A stretch of 41,933 nucleotides of DNA. Origin: an uncultured Devosia sp. (GTDB lineage Bacteria; Pseudomonadota; Alphaproteobacteria; Rhizobiales; Devosiaceae). The notes beneath the pieces are model-generated. The model was not told the origin of the DNA. It did no database searches and was given only the letters and a program-made list of their open reading frames with translations. This document shows, one piece after another, positions 7,404 through 14,914 of this stretch. Each line of letters starts with the position of its first letter. Within the stretch, counting starts at the first letter, position 1. Made by a program: the position numbers and the translations under genes. Location: assembly GCF_946479885.1 (NCBI RefSeq), contig NZ_CAMLHM010000036.1:1-41933 (forward strand), read 5' to 3'.

Positions 7404-8357
7404 ATGAAGAAGATCGCGCTGGCCGCACTGGCCACCACCATGCTGAGCACCGGCTTTGCCGGCGCCGCCTATGCCGAGACGGTCGGCGTTTCCATGGCTG
7501 CTTTCGACGACAACTTCCTGACCGTGCTGCGCAACGGCATGCAGGACTATGGTGCCACGCTCGATGGTGTCGAACTGCAGGTCGAAGACGCGCAGAACGA
7601 CGTGTCCAAGCAGATGAGCCAGATCCAGAACTTCATCGCTTCGGGCGTCGATGCCATCATCGTCAACCCGGTCGATACCGATGCGACCGCCCCGATGTCG
7701 GCCCTGGCCGCCGATGCCGGCATTCCGCTGGTCTATGTGAACCGCCAGCCGGTCAACCTCGACACGCTGCCGGAAAACCAGGCTTTCGTGGCGTCCAACG
7801 AAGTCGATTCCGGCACGCTCGAAACCAAGGAAGTCTGCCGCCTGCTGACCGAGGCCGGCAAGACAGAAGCCAATATTGTGGTGCTGATGGGTGAACTCAG
7901 CAACCAGGCCGCCCGCCAGCGCACGCAGGACGTGCATGACGTGATCGCCACCCCGGAATGCTCGTTCATGAAGATCGTCGAAGAGCAGACCGGTAACTGG
8001 TCGCGCCAGCAGGGTGCCGACCTCGTCACCAACTGGCTGTCCGCCGGCATCGCCTTCGATGCTGTGGTTGCCAACAATGACGAAATGGCTGTTGGCGCGA
8101 TCCAGGCCCTCAAGGCCGCCGGTATCGCCATGGACGCCGTGATCGTGGGCGGTGTCGACGCGACGCAGGACGCACTGGCCGCCATGGCCGCCGGCGACCT
8201 CGACGTCACCGTGTTCCAGAACGCGGCCGGTCAGGGTTCGGGCGCTCTCGACGCGGCCTTGGCCCTGTCGCGCGGCGAAGCTGTCGAGCGTGAAGTCTGG
8301 ATCCCGTTCGAGCTGGTCACCCCGGCCAACCTGGCTGACTACCAGAGCAAGAACTAA
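7404..8357 (+). CDS. Periplasmic inositol/rhizopine-type sugar-binding protein (MocB-like)
   Basis: ABC importer solute-binding protein of 317 residues in the ribose/inositol-binding (PBP1) class. Residues 1-24 form a signal peptide with an AYA cleavage site before ETVGV. The mature part begins ETVGVSMAAFDDNFL, has the ligand-region motif YVNRQP near 113 and a final domain with VGGVDATQDAL. To me this pattern is closest to the rhizopine-binding MocB and inositol-binding proteins, and the surrounding iol genes agree. GGAGGAG precedes the ATG at 7404 by 6-7 nt. The gene is followed by a strong hairpin repeat and then the ATPase, a layout that commonly leaves the binding protein more highly expressed. 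Confidence 0.86.
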   Translation: MKKIALAALATTMLSTGFAGAAYAETVGVSMAAFDDNFLTVLRNGMQDYGATLDGVELQVEDAQNDVSKQMSQIQNFIASGVDAIIVNPVDTDATAPMSALAADAGIPLVYVNRQPVNLDTLPENQAFVASNEVDSGTLETKEVCRLLTEAGKTEANIVVLMGELSNQAARQRTQDVHDVIATPECSFMKIVEEQTGNWSRQQGADLVTNWLSAGIAFDAVVANNDEMAVGAIQALKAAGIAMDAVIVGGVDATQDALAAMAAGDLDVTVFQNAAGQGSGALDAALALSRGEAVEREVWIPFELVTPANLADYQSKN

Positions 8358-8389
8358 GCGCTGCCGCTCGGGGTTTCGGGGCTCCCGTC

Positions 8390-8492
8390 ACCCCACCCTC
8401 GGTCCCTCCCCATCGAGGGGAGGGAGGCGCCAGCTGTACTGCCCGTGTTCATCGTCTCCCTCCCCCTTGTGGGGAGGGATCAAGGGTGGGGG
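8390..8492 (+). repeat. Palindromic intergenic repeat between binding protein and ATPase genes
   Basis: Two hairpins, TCCCTCCCC-ATCGA-GGGGAGGGA (8403-8425) and TCCCTCCCC-CTTGT-GGGGAGGGA (8457-8479), are flanked by CCCCACCCT and AGGGTGGGG so that the full unit is an inverted repeat. It lies within the importer operon and may protect or terminate the upstream message. Confidence 0.75.
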
Positions 8493-8591
8493 TAGTTTGG
8501 GCACGTCGCTCTTGTCGGGCACTCTTGGATGCGCCGCTAATTCGGCGCATCCTCATTCAAACACGCCCGAGCGGGCAGGGAGGCGATAGCG

Positions 8592-10130
8592 ATGGTCAGT
8601 CCGCAGACGATGCGCGCGGTCCGCGAGAGCGGGGCTGTTCCCAACGCGCCCTTCCTTCTTGAGATTGCCCACGCCCGCAAGGAATTTCCCGGCGTGGTGG
8701 CGCTCGATGACGTATCGCTGCAGCTCAAGCGCGGCACCGTGCATGCGCTGATGGGCGAGAACGGCGCCGGCAAGTCGACGCTGATGAAGATCATCGCCGG
8801 CATCTACGTGCCCGATAGCGGCACGGTGACGCTGCGGGGCGTCGATATCCAGCTCAAGTCGCCGCTCGATGCGCTCGAAAACGGCATTGCCATGATCCAT
8901 CAGGAACTCAACCTGATGCCCTATATGACGGTGGCCGAGAATATCTGGATCCGCCGCGAGCCGCTGACCCGGCTGGGCTTTGTCGATCACCGCCAGCTCA
9001 ACCGCCAGACCGAAGAATTGTTCAGGCGCCTCAATATCGACATCGACCCCGAAGTGCAGGTTTCGACCCTGTCGGTGGCCAGCCGGCAGATGGTCGAGAT
9101 CGCCAAGGCAGTGTCCTATGAGAGCGACGTGCTGATCATGGACGAGCCGACCTCGGCGCTGACCGAGACCGAGGTGGCGCATCTGTTCCGCATCATCAGG
9201 GACCTGCGCAGCCAGGGCAAAGGCATCGTCTACATCACGCACAAGATGAGCGAGCTGTTCGAGATCGCCGATGAAGTGTCGGTGTTCCGCGACGGGCGCT
9301 ATATCGGCACGCATGCCTCGACCGAGGTGACCCGCGACGACATCATCCGCATGATGGTCGGACGCGAAATCACCCAGATGTTTCCCAAGGAAGACGTGCC
9401 GATCGGCGATGTGGTGCTGTCGGTCAAGGACCTGGCGCTGGATGGCGTGTTTGCCGACATTTCCTTCGACGTGCGGGCCGGTGAAATTCTGGGCATTGCC
9501 GGGCTTGTAGGCTCGGGACGGTCCAACGTGGCCGAAACCCTGTTCGGGGTGACGCCTGCCTCGTCGGGAACCATCTCCCTGTTCGGCGAGCAGGTGTCGA
9601 TCACGGCGCCCGATGTCGCTATCGGCCACGGCATGGCTTTCCTCACCGAAGACCGCAAGGATACCGGCTGCTTCCTGACGCTCGACATTCAGGAAAACAT
9701 GCAGATGGCCGTGCTCAAGGGCAGCAATCTGCGGTCGGGCTTCGTGCGCCAGGGTGTGCTCGACAAGGCCTGTGAAGACATGAGCGCCCAGTTGCGGGTC
9801 AAGACGCCCAACCTCAGCGAGCGGGTGGAAAACCTGTCGGGCGGCAACCAGCAGAAGGTGCTGATCGGCCGCTGGCTGCTGACCAAACCCAAGGTTCTTA
9901 TTCTCGACGAGCCGACCCGTGGCATCGACGTGGGCGCCAAGGCCGAAATCCACCGCCTGGTGACCCAGCTGGCGCGGCAGGGCGTGGCGGTGATCATGAT
10001 CTCGTCCGAATTGCCCGAGGTGCTCGGCATGAGCGATCGCATCATGGTCATGCATCACGGCCGCGCCACCGGGTTCCTCGATCGCGCCGAAGCCGACCAG
10101 GTCAAGATCATGGATCTGGCGGCACGATGA
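8592..10130 (+). CDS. Sugar ABC importer ATPase (two nucleotide-binding domains)
   Basis: Cytoplasmic ATPase of 512 residues with two ABC domains in one chain, typical of RbsA/MglA-type pentose and polyol importers. Domain 1 has Walker [10 protein letters not shown] at 55-63 and Walker B with MDEPTS near 183-188; its signature reads LSVASRQ, the usual relaxed form. Domain 2 has the expected altered Walker [10 protein letters not shown] at 304-312 and a canonical LSGGNQQ signature at 415-421, followed by [17 protein letters not shown] is 8 nt before the ATG. With the binding protein and permease it should import an inositol or inositol derivative. Confidence 0.93.
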   Translation: MVSPQTMRAVRESGAVPNAPFLLEIAHARKEFPGVVALDDVSLQLKRGTVHALMGENGAGKSTLMKIIAGIYVPDSGTVTLRGVDIQLKSPLDALENGIAMIHQELNLMPYMTVAENIWIRREPLTRLGFVDHRQLNRQTEELFRRLNIDIDPEVQVSTLSVASRQMVEIAKAVSYESDVLIMDEPTSALTETEVAHLFRIIRDLRSQGKGIVYITHKMSELFEIADEVSVFRDGRYIGTHASTEVTRDDIIRMMVGREITQMFPKEDVPIGDVVLSVKDLALDGVFADISFDVRAGEILGIAGLVGSGRSNVAETLFGVTPASSGTISLFGEQVSITAPDVAIGHGMAFLTEDRKDTGCFLTLDIQENMQMAVLKGSNLRSGFVRQGVLDKACEDMSAQLRVKTPNLSERVENLSGGNQQKVLIGRWLLTKPKVLILDEPTRGIDVGAKAEIHRLVTQLARQGVAVIMISSELPEVLGMSDRIMVMHHGRATGFLDRAEADQVKIMDLAAR

Positions 10131-10160
10131 TGGCCCGCGTTCCAATCCATGCTGAGCGCC

Positions 10161-10292
10161 CTTCACCTCTCCCTTTGGGGGAGAGGTCGGCCGCAGGCCG
10201 GGTGAGGGGGCCTTCCTCTCGCACTGAGCCAAGAAAAGGCCCCCTCACCCGACCCAAGAGGGTCGACCTCTCCCCCAAAGGGAGAGGTGAAG
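10161..10292 (+). repeat. Near-perfect long palindromic repeat between ATPase and permease genes
   Basis: Perfect 29-bp arms (10161-10189 and 10264-10292) enclose a second pair, GGGTGAGGGGGCCTT and AAGGCCCCCTCACCC, giving one long stem. A related half unit with CTTCTCCC-CTTGA-GGGAGAAG follows at about 10323-10343. The 277-bp gap between ATPase and permease holds nothing else that I can see. Confidence 0.8.
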
Positions 10293-10407
10293 TGGGGGCG
10301 TGCCGAACGCACAGAGCCTTCCCTTCTCCCCTTGAGGGAGAAGGTGCCCCGAAGGGGCGGATGAGGGGTCTCCTGGCCCCAACGACAATTTCGGGGAGGA
10401 CCCAGCC

Positions 10408-11424
10408 ATGACGACCACATCCGAAAGCCTAGCGCCCGCCCGCGCCCGTCGCCGCAAATTGCCGACGGAGCTGTCGATCCTGCTGGTCCTGGCCGGCATT
10501 GCCCTGGCCTTTGAGGCGCTGGGCTGGATATTCATCGGCCAGTCGTTCCTGATGAACCAGCAGCGGCTGACCATCATGATCCTGCAGGTGTCGGTTGTCG
10601 GCATCATTGCCGTGGGCGTCACGCAGGTGATCATCACCGGGGGTATCGACCTCAGTTCGGGCTCGGTGGTGGGCATGACGGCGATGATTGCCGCCAGCTT
10701 TGCCCAGAGCGCCGACTGGGCGCGGCCGGTCTATCCCGGGCTCGTCAGCCTGCCGGTGTTCATTCCGCTGCTGATAGGCCTGGCCATCGGCACCATTGCC
10801 GGCATCGTCAACGGCTCGCTGATTTCCTACACCAAGATACCGCCCTTCATCGCCACCCTGGGCATGATGGTGTCGGCGCGCGGCGTCGCCAAGTGGTACA
10901 CCAAGGGGCAGCCGGTTTCGGGCCTGACGCCGGAGTTCAACTTCATCGGCTTTGGCATCTGGCCGGTGGTGATCTTCCTCGGCGTCGCGCTGATTTTCCA
11001 CATCGCGCTGCGCTATACCCGCTATGGCAAGTTCACCTACGCCATCGGCGCCAATCCGCAGGCGGCGCGCGTGTCGGGCATCAATATCGAAAAGCACCTG
11101 ATCAAGGTCTATGCCATTGCCGGCATGCTGGCGGGCCTTGCCGGCCTCGTCACCGCCGCCCGTGCCCAGACCGCGCAGGCCGGCATGGGCGTGATGTATG
11201 AGCTGGATGCCATCGCGGCGGCCGTCATCGGCGGCACCTCGCTGGCGGGTGGGCAGGGGCGCATCACCGGCACGGTTATCGGCACGATCATCCTGGGCAC
11301 GATGACGTCGGGCTTCACATTCCTGCGTATCGACGCCTACTATCAGGAAATCATCAAGGGCATGATCATCGTTGCCGCCGTGGTGGCCGACCAGTATCGC
11401 CAGCGCAAGCGCAAGAAGGTCTGA
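10408..11424 (+). CDS. Sugar ABC importer permease
   Basis: Inner-membrane permease of 338 residues, BPD_transp_2/RbsC family, with 8-10 hydrophobic spans. Family motifs include GGIDLSSGSVVGMTAMIAA (around residue 72), the cytoplasmic loop with GANPQAARVSGIN (around 214-226) that contacts the ATPase, and the late AVIGGTSLAGGQGRI segment. It ends with a basic tail (RQRKRKKV). It completes the importer with the two preceding genes. GGGAGGA lies about 7 nt before the ATG. The nearest downstream gene is iolG, 181 bp away across another inverted repeat. Confidence 0.93.
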   Translation: MTTTSESLAPARARRRKLPTELSILLVLAGIALAFEALGWIFIGQSFLMNQQRLTIMILQVSVVGIIAVGVTQVIITGGIDLSSGSVVGMTAMIAASFAQSADWARPVYPGLVSLPVFIPLLIGLAIGTIAGIVNGSLISYTKIPPFIATLGMMVSARGVAKWYTKGQPVSGLTPEFNFIGFGIWPVVIFLGVALIFHIALRYTRYGKFTYAIGANPQAARVSGINIEKHLIKVYAIAGMLAGLAGLVTAARAQTAQAGMGVMYELDAIAAAVIGGTSLAGGQGRITGTVIGTIILGTMTSGFTFLRIDAYYQEIIKGMIIVAAVVADQYRQRKRKKV

Positions 11425-11451
11425 TTTGCGGCACACTACCCCATCCACGGT

Positions 11452-11549
11452 GTCACCCCGGGCTCGACCCGGGGTCCATCCTGAGATGGATCGGCGTTCC
11501 GTGGGTGTGAGAAAAACCTCAGGATGGATACCGGCCTGGCCGGTATGAC
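11452..11549 (+). repeat. Imperfect inverted repeat between permease and iolG
   Basis: The ends GTCA and TGAC, and inner arms TCCATCCTGAG and CTCAGGATGGA, face each other; local hairpins CCCCGGG-CTCGA-CCCGGGG and CCGGCC-TGGCCGG sit at each side. It is a different sequence family from the CCTCTCCC-type repeats nearby. Confidence 0.65.
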
Positions 11550-11605
11550 AGCGAGTTTGTTGAAATAACCGCGCCACCTCCCGGCGCCCCTATCGGAGAC
11601 TACAC

Positions 11606-12643
11606 ATGACTGTTCGTTTCGGCCTGCTCGGCGCCGGCCGCATCGGCAAGGTGCATGCCAAGGCCATCACCTCGAGCCCCAAGGCCAAGCTGGTCGCCGT
11701 GGCCGATGCCTTCGAGAAGGCCGCGACCGACTTGGCGGGGCAGTATGGCTGCCAGATCCGGACGATCGAGCAAATCCTGGCTTCGGACGATATCGACGCG
11801 GTGGTGATCTGCACCCCGACCGATACGCATGCCGACCTGATCGAGCAGTTCTCCCGCGCCGGCAAGGCCATCTTCTGCGAGAAGCCGATCGATCTCGATG
11901 TCAACAGGGTCAAGGCCTGCCTCAAGGTCGTGGACGCCGAAGGCGCGACGCTGATGGTGGGCTTCAACCGGCGTTTTGATCCGCATTTCATGGCCGTGCA
12001 CGACGTGATCGCCAAGGGCGAAATCGGCACGGTGGAAATGGTGACCATCGTCTCGCGCGACCCCGGCGCGCCGCCGGTGGACTATATCAAGCGCTCGGGC
12101 GGCATCTTCCGCGACATGACCATCCACGATTTCGACATGGCCCGGTTCCTCCTGGGCGAAGAGGTCGAGACCGTGACGGCGCAGGCGTCCGTTCTGGTCG
12201 ACAAGGCGATCGGCGCGGCCGGCGATTTCGACAGTGTCTCGGTGATGCTGTCGACGGCATCGGGCAAGCACGCCACCATCTCGAACTCCCGCCGCGCCAC
12301 CTATGGCTATGACCAGCGCATCGAGGTGCATGGCTCCAAGGGCGCCGTTGCCGCGGAAAACCAGCGGCCGGTCTCGATCGAAGTCGCCAACGCCGCCGGC
12401 TATACCCGCCCGCCGCTGCATGACTTCTTCATGACCCGCTATACCGAGGCCTATGCCCGCGAAATCAGCAGCTTCATCGACGCTGTTGAATCGAAATCTC
12501 CGGCATCGCCGAGCGGCCTGGACGGGCTGATCGCGCTGGCCATGGCCGATGCGGCGCTCAAATCGGCTGGGGAAGGCCGGGCGGTGAAGCTGAGCGAAGT
12601 GACCGGTGCGCTGGCGGACAAGAGCGTGTTCCAGGGGCGCTGA
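11606..12643 (+). CDS. iolG: Inositol 2-dehydrogenase
   Basis: NAD-dependent dehydrogenase of 345 residues, Gfo/Idh/MocA family, oxidising myo-inositol to 2-keto-myo-inositol (scyllo-inosose), the first committed step. The Rossmann motif GAGRIG is at 9-14. CEKP with catalytic K93 is at 91-94, and GGIFRDMTIHDFD places D170 and H174, the proton-relay pair of inositol dehydrogenases. Length is normal. GGAG precedes the ATG at 11606 by about 9 nt. The gene follows the importer in the same direction and converges on iolB. MocA of rhizopine catabolism belongs to the same family, but the close iolG-type motifs make inositol the better guess. Confidence 0.9.
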   Translation: MTVRFGLLGAGRIGKVHAKAITSSPKAKLVAVADAFEKAATDLAGQYGCQIRTIEQILASDDIDAVVICTPTDTHADLIEQFSRAGKAIFCEKPIDLDVNRVKACLKVVDAEGATLMVGFNRRFDPHFMAVHDVIAKGEIGTVEMVTIVSRDPGAPPVDYIKRSGGIFRDMTIHDFDMARFLLGEEVETVTAQASVLVDKAIGAAGDFDSVSVMLSTASGKHATISNSRRATYGYDQRIEVHGSKGAVAAENQRPVSIEVANAAGYTRPPLHDFFMTRYTEAYAREISSFIDAVESKSPASPSGLDGLIALAMADAALKSAGEGRAVKLSEVTGALADKSVFQGR

Positions 12644-12663
12644 GCCTTTTCCCAAACTCGATC

Positions 12664-12748
12664 GTCACCCTCGGGCTTGACCCGAGGGGGCTGTACTTGC
12701 CGAGCGCTGATTGAAGTGAAGAGCCCTCGGGTCAAGCCCGAGGGTGAC
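12664..12748. terminator. Bidirectional hairpin repeat between convergent iolG and iolB
   Basis: A perfect 25-bp inverted repeat: arms 12664-12688 and 12724-12748, each itself containing CCCTCGGG-CTTGA-CCCGAGGG. It lies in the only gap between two convergent genes, so it may serve as a two-way terminator although there is no T run. It also looks like a dispersed repeat. Confidence 0.5.
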
Positions 12749-12781
12749 GTCCGGTGGGTGGGGAGGGCTCGTGCCGCGCCC

Positions 12782-13582
12782 TTACTTCAGCAGCCACTCA
12801 TGCTCGGGCGCATTGTGGAATTTCCACACCCGCTTGGGGCCGGCCATCACGTTGAGATAGTAGAGATCGTATCCCGCCGTCGTCGCCACCGGATGGTAGC
12901 CCTTGGGCACCAGCGTCACGTCGCCATCCTCCACCGCCATGGCCTCGTCGAGGCTCCGGTCATCGGTATAGACGCGCTGGAAGGCAAAGCCCTGCGGCGG
13001 GTTCATGCGGTGATAGTAGGTTTCCTCGAGGAAGCTCTCGTGGGGCAGGTTGTCCTGGTCATGCTTGTGCGGCGGGTAGGACGAGGTGTTGCCCTGCGGT
13101 GTGACGACCTCGACCACCAGCAGCGAATGGGCCGCGCCATCGTCCTCGGGCATGATGTTGTAGACGTGGCGGACATTGGCGCCCTTGCCGCGGCTGATGC
13201 GGGGATGGATGCCGGGGGCGATGACCTTGGCGGGGTAGCTGCCGCCGCCGGGTGCGGCGCAGACGGCCAGTTCGAGCGCGGTGGTGGCATCGGCCGCCCA
13301 CTCGCTGCCAGCGGGGACATAGACCGCCCAGGGCGCGCCCTCAAAGGGGCTCATGCGCTCGCCGATCTCGCCGAAATCGACGCCATCGACCGCGATGCGG
13401 GCCTTGCCGCTGACCAGCACCAGGCACAGCTCCTGGGCGCCGGAATTGCCACCGGTGACAGTGCCAGGCTCCAGCTTGTGCAGGGCGAAGCCGACATAGG
13501 CCCAGCCAGCCGAAGCCGGGGTTACCTCATGGACGAGGCCCGTCTTCGCCTGCGGGCGGCGGAGGAGGTGGGATTTGCTCAT
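12782..13582 (-). CDS. iolB: 5-deoxy-glucuronate isomerase
   Basis: Cupin isomerase of 266 residues that converts 5-deoxy-glucuronate to 5-dehydro-2-deoxy-gluconate in inositol breakdown. Metal-site residues of the C-terminal cupin are visible: HKH at 172-174, E187 in EETYYH and H230 in KGYHPV. The preceding YPPHKHD and following FQRVYTDDRSLDE are typical IolB sequences. Length is normal. The start at 13582 lies inside the 3' part of the small upstream membrane-protein gene (56-bp overlap), with GGAAACGCCCG before the ATG as ribosome site, suggesting translational coupling. It is the last gene of the leftward iol operon. Confidence 0.94.
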   Translation of the reverse strand: MSKSHLLRRPQAKTGLVHEVTPASAGWAYVGFALHKLEPGTVTGGNSGAQELCLVLVSGKARIAVDGVDFGEIGERMSPFEGAPWAVYVPAGSEWAADATTALELAVCAAPGGGSYPAKVIAPGIHPRISRGKGANVRHVYNIMPEDDGAAHSLLVVEVVTPQGNTSSYPPHKHDQDNLPHESFLEETYYHRMNPPQGFAFQRVYTDDRSLDEAMAVEDGDVTLVPKGYHPVATTAGYDLYYLNVMAGPKRVWKFHNAPEHEWLLK

Positions 13583-13775
13583 CGGGCGTTTCCTTCGGAA
13601 AGGCATAGAAGAAATTGTAGAGCGAATAGGCCAGCGCCGCCCCGACCAGCACGCCCCAGAAGGGCTCGTGGTTCCACAGCCATTCCCAGGCGCACCACAC
13701 CGCGAGGAACCCGGTGACGGCGACGCGCCGCCACAGGGGTCGGAACCAATTGAGGTCACTGCTCTTGAGGGCCAA
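13527..13775 (-). CDS. Small membrane protein of unknown function within the iol operon
   Basis: An 82-residue protein that I do not recognise. It has a basic N-terminus (WFRPLWRR), two hydrophobic stretches near residues 18-34 and 38-58 rich in Trp, Phe and Tyr, and a soluble proline-rich tail with six consecutive prolines. No ATG exists, but the TTG at 13775 has a full GGAGG 8 nt ahead, which argues that it is translated. Its 3' end overlaps the start of iolB by 56 bp in another frame, and it begins 45 bp after the iolE stop codon. That position between two inositol genes suggests a role linked to inositol uptake or metabolism, but nothing in the sequence proves it. Confidence 0.68.
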   Translation of the reverse strand: MALKSSDLNWFRPLWRRVAVTGFLAVWCAWEWLWNHEPFWGVLVGAALAYSLYNFFYAFPKETPDEQIPPPPPPAGEDGPRP

Positions 13776-13820
13776 ACCGCCATCCTCCGAAATATCGTTC
13801 CGAGGCTTCTACGGGAAAGC

Positions 13821-14738
13821 CTAGCGGTTGGGAAAGCCCTGCGTTTCGACGGTGTAGCCGGCCGCGGTCATGACGCGCATCAGTTCGGCGTGACCGACCT
13901 GCGCCATGCGCAGCGGCGGATTGGGCTTGGGGTCCTGCTCGGCCTCGACGACAAACCAGCCCTCATAGCCGTAATCGGCAAATTTCTGCACGATCGCGCC
14001 GAAATCGAGCGAGCCGTCGCCGGGCACGGTGAAGGCCCCCAGGGCCACGGCATCGAGGAAGGACTGCTTGGTCCGATCGAGCTTGTTGATGACGTCCATG
14101 CGCACGTCCTTGACGTGTACGTGGTTGATGCGGGCGTGGTGGTTGTCGATGGCGCGCAGCACATTGCCGCCGGCAAAGGCCAGGTGGCCGGCATCGAGCA
14201 GAAGCGGAATGCCTTCGCCGGAATGGCGCATGAAGGCGTCGAGCTCGGCCTCGGTCTCGACCACGGCCGCCATGTGATGGTGGTAGCTCAGCGGCATGCC
14301 CTGCTCGGCGCACCATTCGCCAAACTGGGTGACCTTGCCTGCATAGGCCTTCATTTCGTCGTCGGAGAGCTTGGGCTTCTGCGCCAGCGGAACCTCACGT
14401 CTGCCCTGGATGGAGCGGCCGACTTCGCCATAGACGATGCAGGGTGCGTCCACAGCCTTGAACAGCTCGATCATGGGCTGGATGCGCGCCTTGTTGGTGG
14501 CGAGATCCTCGTCGACCAGCGTGCCGGAGAACCAGCCGCCACACAGCGTCACGTCGGCAGCCCTAAGAATGGGCAGCATCACCGCGGGATCGTCGGGGAA
14601 ACGGCGACCCTTTTCCATGCCGGTAAAACCGGCCGATCGCGACTGGCGCAGGCATTCCTCCAGCGACACGTCATCGCTGAGTTCCACGAGGTCATCGTTC
14701 CACCATGCGATGGGCGACATGCCGAGTTTGGCTTTCAA
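13821..14738 (-). CDS. iolE: 2-keto-myo-inositol dehydratase (myo-inosose-2 dehydratase)
   Basis: TIM-barrel dehydratase of 305 residues removing water from 2-keto-myo-inositol to give the trione substrate of IolD. Family signatures include the N-terminal GMSPIAWWNDD, MEKGRRFP, CGGWFSG, YHHHMAAVVE, LLLDAGHLAF, HVKDVR and a final VVEAEQDP. Metal ligands fall among those Glu, Asp and His residues. The TTG at 14738 has GGAG 8 nt ahead, and gives a length close to known IolE proteins; the next ATG (14720) would lose residues conserved at the N-terminus. It is third in the leftward iolC-iolD-iolE order. Confidence 0.93.
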   Translation of the reverse strand: MKAKLGMSPIAWWNDDLVELSDDVSLEECLRQSRSAGFTGMEKGRRFPDDPAVMLPILRAADVTLCGGWFSGTLVDEDLATNKARIQPMIELFKAVDAPCIVYGEVGRSIQGRREVPLAQKPKLSDDEMKAYAGKVTQFGEWCAEQGMPLSYHHHMAAVVETEAELDAFMRHSGEGIPLLLDAGHLAFAGGNVLRAIDNHHARINHVHVKDVRMDVINKLDRTKQSFLDAVALGAFTVPGDGSLDFGAIVQKFADYGYEGWFVVEAEQDPKPNPPLRMAQVGHAELMRVMTAAGYTVETQGFPNR

Positions 14739-14768
14739 GGTATTTGCTCCGTTGCTGCCTGCACTTTT

Positions 14769-14906
14769 CTTCTCCCCATCGGGGAGAAGGTGGCGCGAAG
14801 CGCCGGATGAGGGGGATTTTGTGGTCCGCTCAGCGTGTCGCGAGTGAACCGAACACCCCCTCACCGACCCGGCTGCGCCGGGCCACCTCTCCCCGATGGG
14901 GAGAGG
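14769..14906 (-). repeat. Palindromic intergenic repeat between iolD and iolE
   Basis: Left hairpin CTTCTCCCC-ATC-GGGGAGAAG (14769-14789) and right hairpin CCTCTCCCC-GAT-GGGGAGAGG (14886-14906), with GATGAGGGGG facing CCCCCTCAC inside. It fills most of the 176-bp gap between the two genes. Confidence 0.75.
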
Positions 14907-14914
14907 AATAAGAA

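Noticed and set aside
8553..10232. 559-codon minus-strand frame opposite the ABC ATPase gene
   Set aside because: Antisense shadow of a certain two-domain ATPase; composition unlike a real protein and no ribosome site.
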